A stretch of 19,659 nt of DNA from B16-G9 sp964400655. Its GTDB lineage: Bacteria; Bacteroidota; Bacteroidia; Bacteroidales; F082. Of this stretch, positions 15,468-19,659 are shown in pieces. Location: the NCBI GenBank assembly GCA_964400655.1, contig CAYNVN010000089.1, positions 1 to 19,659 on the forward strand. Direction: 5' to 3'. The notes below the pieces were generated by a model. It saw only the letters and a program-made list of their open reading frames with translations. It was not told the DNA's origin and searched no databases. Position 1 is the first letter of the stretch; the number at the start of each line of letters is the position of its first letter. Made by a program: the position numbers and the translations under genes.

Positions 15468-16625
15468 ATGAAGCCCAATAAAGATTACAAAATTTTAATT
15501 GTTGACGATGTTTCCAAAAACATCCAGATTTTGGGGAATATTCTCTCGCAGGAAGATTATCAAATTGCCTGGGCACAATCGGGTGAAGAGGCCCTGTCCA
15601 TTGTAACTGTTCAGGAGTTTCATCTGATTTTGCTTGATATTATGATGCCGGAAATGGATGGGTATGAGGTTTGTAAACGGCTGAAAAGCTCACCCGTTAC
15701 CTCCGATATTCCCGTTATTTTTCTTACGGCTAAAGCCGACATGGATAGCATTATTAAGGGGTTTGATATTGGCGGACAGGATTATATAACCAAACCCTTT
15801 AATGCTAAAGAACTATTGGCAAGGGTACATACTCATATTTTGATTAGAGAGCAGCAAAGAGCGTTGGAAAGGGTTAATGAAACCCTCGAAGAAAAAGTGC
15901 GCGAACGTACCGAACAGCTTAACGAAGCCAATAAAATGCTCAATCAGCTTGATAAAACAAAAAGCGAGTTTCTGTCCATTATAAGTCACGAGCTAAAAAC
16001 ACCCCTTAGCGGTATCATCGGACTTACCCATTTGTTGAATCAAACCGATATGGGAGAAGAACAAAAACAATATCTTGAGTATTTGCAAACCGTTTCAAAA
16101 CGACTGGTTAAGTTTTCCGATTTGGCACTTTTAATTACAAGTTTAAAAGTAAATAAATATGAACTTGACCTGCTGCCTGTGTCGGCAAATCATATTGTAG
16201 AATCGGCACTTGTGGAGATGGAAGATGACAATGTTGATATTTCCCGTATTGTTTTTGAACGAAATATTTCGGATCCGTTAATTATGGCTGAATCGGAATT
16301 AATACGAAAAGCCATTATTATGATATTGGATAATGCATTGCGGTTTTCTTTGGATGAAACATTTGTAAATGTTGCTGTTGTTAGTGGCGACGGGCAGGTT
16401 TCTTTTGTTGTTGTCGATGAAGGTAAAGGATTTTCGGATGAGGCACTTGAAAGACTTTTTCAGGTTTTTGGTACGGGAGATGTTGCCCACCAGGAAGGGA
16501 AGGGGTTGTCGCTTTCGGCTGTTAAACTTATTATGGATGCCCACAGTGGTAAAGTGGAAGTGAAAAACAGGGAAAAGAAAGGTGCCGAAGTAAAGCTGAT
16601 TTTTTACAGTAAACCTGTTTTTTAA
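15468..16625 (+). CDS. Receiver-histidine kinase hybrid (soluble)
   Basis: Residues 1-122 are a complete receiver: acidic pair Asp13-Asp14 in ILIVDDVSKN, phosphoacceptor Asp57 in LLDIMMPEMDG, Thr87 in FLTAKAD and Lys109 in YITKPF. A coiled-coil linker (about 125-165) leads to a HisKA domain with SIISHELKTPLSGIIG (His174) and an ATPase domain with an N box at ILDNALRF (286-293, Asn289), DEGKGF (317-322) and a slightly unusual G2 box GKGLSL (344-349). No membrane segment or signal peptide is present, so it acts in the cytoplasm. As the third gene of the operon, six bases after the second membrane kinase, it is the likely acceptor of phosphate from the two sensors, its own kinase activity then being controlled by Asp57. 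It has no DNA-binding output domain, so the final response regulator must be encoded elsewhere. Its 3' end faces the S8 peptidase gene. Confidence 0.92.
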   Translation: MKPNKDYKILIVDDVSKNIQILGNILSQEDYQIAWAQSGEEALSIVTVQEFHLILLDIMMPEMDGYEVCKRLKSSPVTSDIPVIFLTAKADMDSIIKGFDIGGQDYITKPFNAKELLARVHTHILIREQQRALERVNETLEEKVRERTEQLNEANKMLNQLDKTKSEFLSIISHELKTPLSGIIGLTHLLNQTDMGEEQKQYLEYLQTVSKRLVKFSDLALLITSLKVNKYELDLLPVSANHIVESALVEMEDDNVDISRIVFERNISDPLIMAESELIRKAIIMILDNALRFSLDETFVNVAVVSGDGQVSFVVVDEGKGFSDEALERLFQVFGTGDVAHQEGKGLSLSAVKLIMDAHSGKVEVKNREKKGAEVKLIFYSKPVF

Positions 16626-16642
16626 ACCATGATTAAACCGCT

Positions 16643-19270
16643 TTATTGTTTCCCGTAAATACTTATTTTGCCATCAACGGTTATTTTGGTTCCGGTTTCA
16701 AGTTTAAGAGAATTACATTGAACCGTGTCGCCGGCTGAAATGTATGGTAAAACGGTTACAGATGACGGAATGGTTACATCGGAGGTAATATCGGGTATCG
16801 AACCTGTATCCCAGTTGCCTGCTTTATTCCATAACGAATCAATGCTGCCCGTCCATACAACGGGAGAAACATCCTTTATTTCTATGGTATAATCTTCAAC
16901 TTCACCAAAATCGGTGTTGCTGCACGGGTAGGTGCCAAAGTCGTTGTAATAGTGGGTTCTTATTCTCATACGGGTATTTCCCAATTGGGCATCTTCCGGT
17001 ATATCAATTGAAAAACTTCCGCCACCCCCGCCATCGTAACTTTCAACAACGTTCTCGTTATCATCCCAAAAATCACCGTCACGATTCCAGTCAATCCATA
17101 CAAAAATATCCATGTATGGGGAATAGGTTGGGTCGGTAACGCTATTGGTAACCGTCAGTTTATGATTTTGACCCAAAGCAACTTTTGTTGAAACCGTCGT
17201 AAAGTCTTCATAATATTTATCGTTGGGGTCGCTGTCTCCAATATTGGTGTAGGTTGATGTTTTGTCGATATTACAAAATTTTACATGACTGATATATCCC
17301 CATGGATCGTGGGAATAAGCCTCACAATAACCCGAAGGGTCTTCTCCTACGGTAATATAGTCGGTTTTAATTTTGGTACTGTTACCGTAACCGTTTTGAA
17401 CGTAAAGCGTTACGGTATAACTACCGGCAGAAAGAAACTTAACGCACGGGTTGTTTGAGGCAGAGTCCGTTCCGTTTAAATAGGCTATGGTATCAGGTGT
17501 AAATGTCCATCTTCTTGAGGTGTCAACATTGTAAGAGGCATTAAAGAAATCAACCTCCTGACCTATGCGGGCTGATGTTATTGAAGCATAGAAATCGGAT
17601 GATGGTGCCTGGTGATTACTGATGTCACCTGATAAAACCAGTGAATATGCCTGTCTTCCGTTTTGCAGGTTTCCGGTGTGACTGATTTTAATCATAAACA
17701 CGTGGCCCGAATCGGGTGTTGAAATATCAATCTGTTCTACATTGTCAACTCCGTTTATACCTTTTGTTGCAGCATCCGACGGGTTGTCTTTGTCGAGTTT
17801 CCAGGGATAATAAACGGTTGATGTGTTGGTATCGGTTAAGGTAAGGTTTAAATCGTTAACAAGAATGGTATCGGGCGGGTCAACGGCTGCATCCGGAATT
17901 TGTCCGGGCGGATCGGTCCATACAAGTGTGGCCCTTAACGAAGTTGTATCGGTTAATGTAATGTACCTGATCATGGAATCACCGTCATTAAGCACACCTT
18001 CATAAATTACATCGGTTGTATCGTCTTCGGCAATTTTGAGGGCGGCGTTTTTTGTGTTCATTAACCCCCAGCCGTATTCATAATCGGGTCCGTCGTTATT
18101 GCCTGCCTCGTCGGCAGTGTTTATAATTAACGCTTTAAGGGTTGCCGATCGCATATGGTTGCCGAAAGTATTGTGGTATTGTTGTATTAACAGTGCTGCC
18201 GATCCTGTTACCGATGGTGCCGACATGGAGGTTCCGCTTAAGCTGGCATAGCTTGCGTCGCTGGCGTTATAGGTGGAATATAAGCTGCTTCCGTTTGCAA
18301 CGATATCGGGTTTTACTCTTCCGTCGTCGGCAGGGCCGCATGAACTAAAACCCGTTAATACCACATCGGAGGGTTGCGAATAACCTGCGGTTATATCGTT
18401 TACTGCACCTACTGTTAGTATGTTCTTTGAAATGCCAAGCTGGTCAATACAGTCCCACGGGCCATCCGGGTCATGTCCGGTTCCGGTGTCATCTCTGTCG
18501 TTTCCGGCTGATTTAACAATCAGATAATAGGGAGCATCATAAGCGATCATATCCCAGCTTTGTGAAGTTTCGTCATAGAAGCCGAATTTGTAATCTTCAG
18601 CGTTGCTAACAGTTGTATCTCCCCACCAGGTTGACCCGCTCCATCCTCGTAAATAACCGTAAGAGTGATTGCTTATTAATGCGCCTATGGCTGCTTCTGA
18701 AGCCATTTCGGCATCATCGTAATTCCAGTCGAAATCCCGTAACGAAGCTGCCGGGGCCATGCCTTTTGCGGCGGCTTTAACACCCGAAGCCATAATGGTT
18801 CCTGCCACATGGGTAGAGTGGTAATGGCTGCCCGATCCGTCGAAACAGGTTACCCTTCCTCCAAACTCCTGGTGTGTGGTTCTTACGCGTCCGGCATCCC
18901 ATTCGCGGGGCGTTACCCCTGAGCCGTCTAACGATAATCCCGCTCCGCCACCGCTATATACTTTGTCGGTGGATATGGTTTTAGCCGAATTGGCATTATC
19001 GGCAATATAGTATTCAGGAAACCCCCTTTTGTCAATAAATTGAAGTTCGATTGTAACTCCGGCACTGTCTCTTTTTAATATGTAACCTTTTGCTTTGTAG
19101 AACTGCTTTAACTGTTGTTTTTGTATGTTTTCGATGGCGTATTTTTCATTAGCATATCTTTTTAGTTTACTATAATTGGTAACAATTTGTGAGAACACAT
19201 TATAAGTTGATGGTATTGTGAATAAAAGCACAAAGAACAATTTAAAATATGTTGTTTTGGTTGACAGCAT
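16643..19270 (-). CDS. Secreted subtilisin-like S8 peptidase with PKD, GEVED and partial GNW module
   Basis: This 875-residue protease has a signal peptide (cleavage near residue 28, after VFSQ), a propeptide-like stretch to about 105, then a serine peptidase domain with Asp125 (PREWDAGRV), His154 (HSTHVAGTI), oxyanion Asn257 (SAGND) and Ser348 (SLSGTSMSAPSV). A beta-sandwich follows (about 420-548), then a PKD domain (about 556-643, SAGSYTVTLYVQNGYG), a GEVED module (about 648-798, with FVWIDWNRDGDF and DFGEVEDYTIEI) and the start of a GNW-type beta repeat (WNKAGNWDTGSIPDITSDVT, 814-833). The protein stops at ISIYGKQ, where related modules usually continue; there is no type IX secretion C-terminal domain and no CTERM tail. 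It probably degrades extracellular protein, but how it is retained or released is unclear. It converges on the signalling operon with a 17-base gap and lies 26 bases downstream of a terminator-like structure. Confidence 0.9.
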   Translation of the reverse strand: MLSTKTTYFKLFFVLLFTIPSTYNVFSQIVTNYSKLKRYANEKYAIENIQKQQLKQFYKAKGYILKRDSAGVTIELQFIDKRGFPEYYIADNANSAKTISTDKVYSGGGAGLSLDGSGVTPREWDAGRVRTTHQEFGGRVTCFDGSGSHYHSTHVAGTIMASGVKAAAKGMAPAASLRDFDWNYDDAEMASEAAIGALISNHSYGYLRGWSGSTWWGDTTVSNAEDYKFGFYDETSQSWDMIAYDAPYYLIVKSAGNDRDDTGTGHDPDGPWDCIDQLGISKNILTVGAVNDITAGYSQPSDVVLTGFSSCGPADDGRVKPDIVANGSSLYSTYNASDASYASLSGTSMSAPSVTGSAALLIQQYHNTFGNHMRSATLKALIINTADEAGNNDGPDYEYGWGLMNTKNAALKIAEDDTTDVIYEGVLNDGDSMIRYITLTDTTSLRATLVWTDPPGQIPDAAVDPPDTILVNDLNLTLTDTNTSTVYYPWKLDKDNPSDAATKGINGVDNVEQIDISTPDSGHVFMIKISHTGNLQNGRQAYSLVLSGDISNHQAPSSDFYASITSARIGQEVDFFNASYNVDTSRRWTFTPDTIAYLNGTDSASNNPCVKFLSAGSYTVTLYVQNGYGNSTKIKTDYITVGEDPSGYCEAYSHDPWGYISHVKFCNIDKTSTYTNIGDSDPNDKYYEDFTTVSTKVALGQNHKLTVTNSVTDPTYSPYMDIFVWIDWNRDGDFWDDNENVVESYDGGGGGSFSIDIPEDAQLGNTRMRIRTHYYNDFGTYPCSNTDFGEVEDYTIEIKDVSPVVWTGSIDSLWNKAGNWDTGSIPDITSDVTIPSSVTVLPYISAGDTVQCNSLKLETGTKITVDGKISIYGKQ

Positions 19271-19295
19271 CGATTACAGATAATATTTCTGCTGT

Positions 19296-19334
19296 AAAAA
19301 TAAAAAAAAAGAGGTTGCCGATTTTGGCAACCTC
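19296..19334 (-). terminator. Rho-independent terminator after the CTERM-type surface protein gene
   Basis: Read on the minus strand, GAGGTTGCC pairs perfectly with GGCAACCTC (19326-19334 with 19311-19319) around a 6-base loop, followed by nine Ts, an A and five Ts (19310 down to 19296). It follows the stop of the partial gene by 31 bases. The stem resembles the terminator at 9468. It ends 26 bases before the S8 peptidase start, so it may also attenuate that gene. Confidence 0.88.
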
Positions 19335-19341
19335 TCCTTAT

Positions 19342-19361
19342 TACTTATTAAGTAATAAGTA
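19342..19361. repeat. Inverted repeat TACTTATTA-AG-TAATAAGTA
   Basis: Two perfect 9-base arms separated by AG lie between the stop of the partial surface protein gene and its terminator hairpin. It is A/T-rich and has only a 2-base centre, so it fits a protein-binding dyad or mRNA 3' stabiliser better than a classic hairpin. No function is assigned. Confidence 0.5.
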
Positions 19362-19364
19362 TAA

Positions 19365-19659
19365 TTAAGCAAGTTTTTTTCTGTATCCTATAACAAGGAA
19401 TCCTAAAATAAAGAAAACTCCGATGTAAACCGCCCAGTCCGAAAGAGGTACCGGCGGTGCTTGCGTTTCTTCAATGGTAAAGTCGTCAATACCTGAGTTG
19501 TCTGTACCATAGTCATAAATTGAATTTGCTTTAAATCTAAATTGCACGGCATCTGATTTGTTAAAATTCAAATCTATCTCCACATTAAACCATGTGCCGG
19601 TGGTTGAGTGATCGTGGGTATATAGTGTTTTCCATGTATTGCCACCGTCCAGAGATATT
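19365..19659 (-). CDS. Surface/exported protein with CTERM-type tail, 3' part only
   Basis: The frame is open to the window edge, so the 5' part lies beyond base 19659; the GTG at 19583-19581 is an internal valine, not a start. The visible 97 residues begin ISLDGGNTWKTLYTHDH and run through VEIDLNFNKSDAVQFRFKAN to GIDDFTIEET, the pattern of a jelly-roll/MAM-like beta-sandwich common in secreted Bacteroidota proteins (SLDGGNTW, FRFKAN, GIDDF). The C-terminus is PPVPLSDWA, a hydrophobic helix of about 17 residues and GYRKKLA. This three-part layout resembles CTERM sorting signals, closest to the IPTL-CTERM pattern (IPTLSEWG), so the protein is likely processed at or anchored in a membrane. The stop is followed by an inverted repeat and a strong terminator. 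Function unknown. Confidence 0.8.
   Translation of the reverse strand, partial: ISLDGGNTWKTLYTHDHSTTGTWFNVEIDLNFNKSDAVQFRFKANSIYDYGTDNSGIDDFTIEETQAPPVPLSDWAVYIGVFFILGFLVIGYRKKLA

Noticed and set aside
19581..19583. GTG as the start of a 72-codon gene
   Set aside because: The frame stays open to the window edge, and the upstream residues (SLDGGNTW and following) continue the same beta-sandwich domain, so this is an internal codon of a larger gene.
1..19659. CRISPR arrays, tRNA/rRNA genes, insertion sequences or phage genes
   Set aside because: I looked for evenly spaced direct repeats, cloverleaf-like segments, transposase motifs and phage structural genes and saw none; nearly all the DNA is accounted for by the genes listed.

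Overview
The window reads as chromosomal DNA of a Bacteroidota bacterium, most like the marine or anaerobic Bacteroidales/Marinilabiliales type; I infer this without any database search. The grounds are gene leaders that are A-rich and lack a clear Shine-Dalgarno, a -7 promoter element of the TAnnTTTG type, a secreted S8 peptidase with PKD, GEVED and GNW-type modules, TPR-membrane histidine kinases, and a eukaryote-like (GT3) glycogen synthase.

Region 1 (1-9498, + strand) is a storage-polysaccharide operon. After a short regulatory leader it encodes a GH133-type glycogen debranching enzyme, a GT4 glycosyltransferase, a GH57 amylase-family enzyme with a basic C-terminal extension that looks like part of the flagellar protein FliG, and a 1402-residue protein joining a GT3 glycogen synthase to a GT35 alpha-glucan phosphorylase. 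A strong intrinsic terminator closes the operon at 9468-9498. Together the genes cover chain extension, branch removal, alpha-glucan cleavage or transfer, and phosphorolysis to glucose-1-phosphate. No ADP-glucose pyrophosphorylase or recognisable branching enzyme lies here.

Region 2 (about 9500-16625, + strand) is a signalling operon: two large membrane histidine kinases with periplasmic TPR sensors, translationally coupled by a 4-base overlap, followed after 6 bases by a receiver-histidine kinase hybrid. No gene has a DNA-binding output domain. The first kinase carries what looks like a dead receiver, and both kinases end in a helical tail resembling an HPt domain without its histidine. The only intact receiver is in the third gene.

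Region 3 (16643-19659, - strand) converges on the signalling operon. It holds a secreted subtilisin-like S8 peptidase that ends abruptly in a partial GNW-type module with no recognised sorting signal. Upstream of it is the 3' part of a surface protein with a C-terminal 'VPLSDWA - hydrophobic helix - RKK' tail of the CTERM type. A strong terminator-like hairpin sits between these two genes.

No tRNA, rRNA, CRISPR array, insertion sequence or phage gene was seen. The longest stretches without a gene are the leader at 1-188, the gap at 9439-9600 and the gap at 5081-5229; each is annotated.
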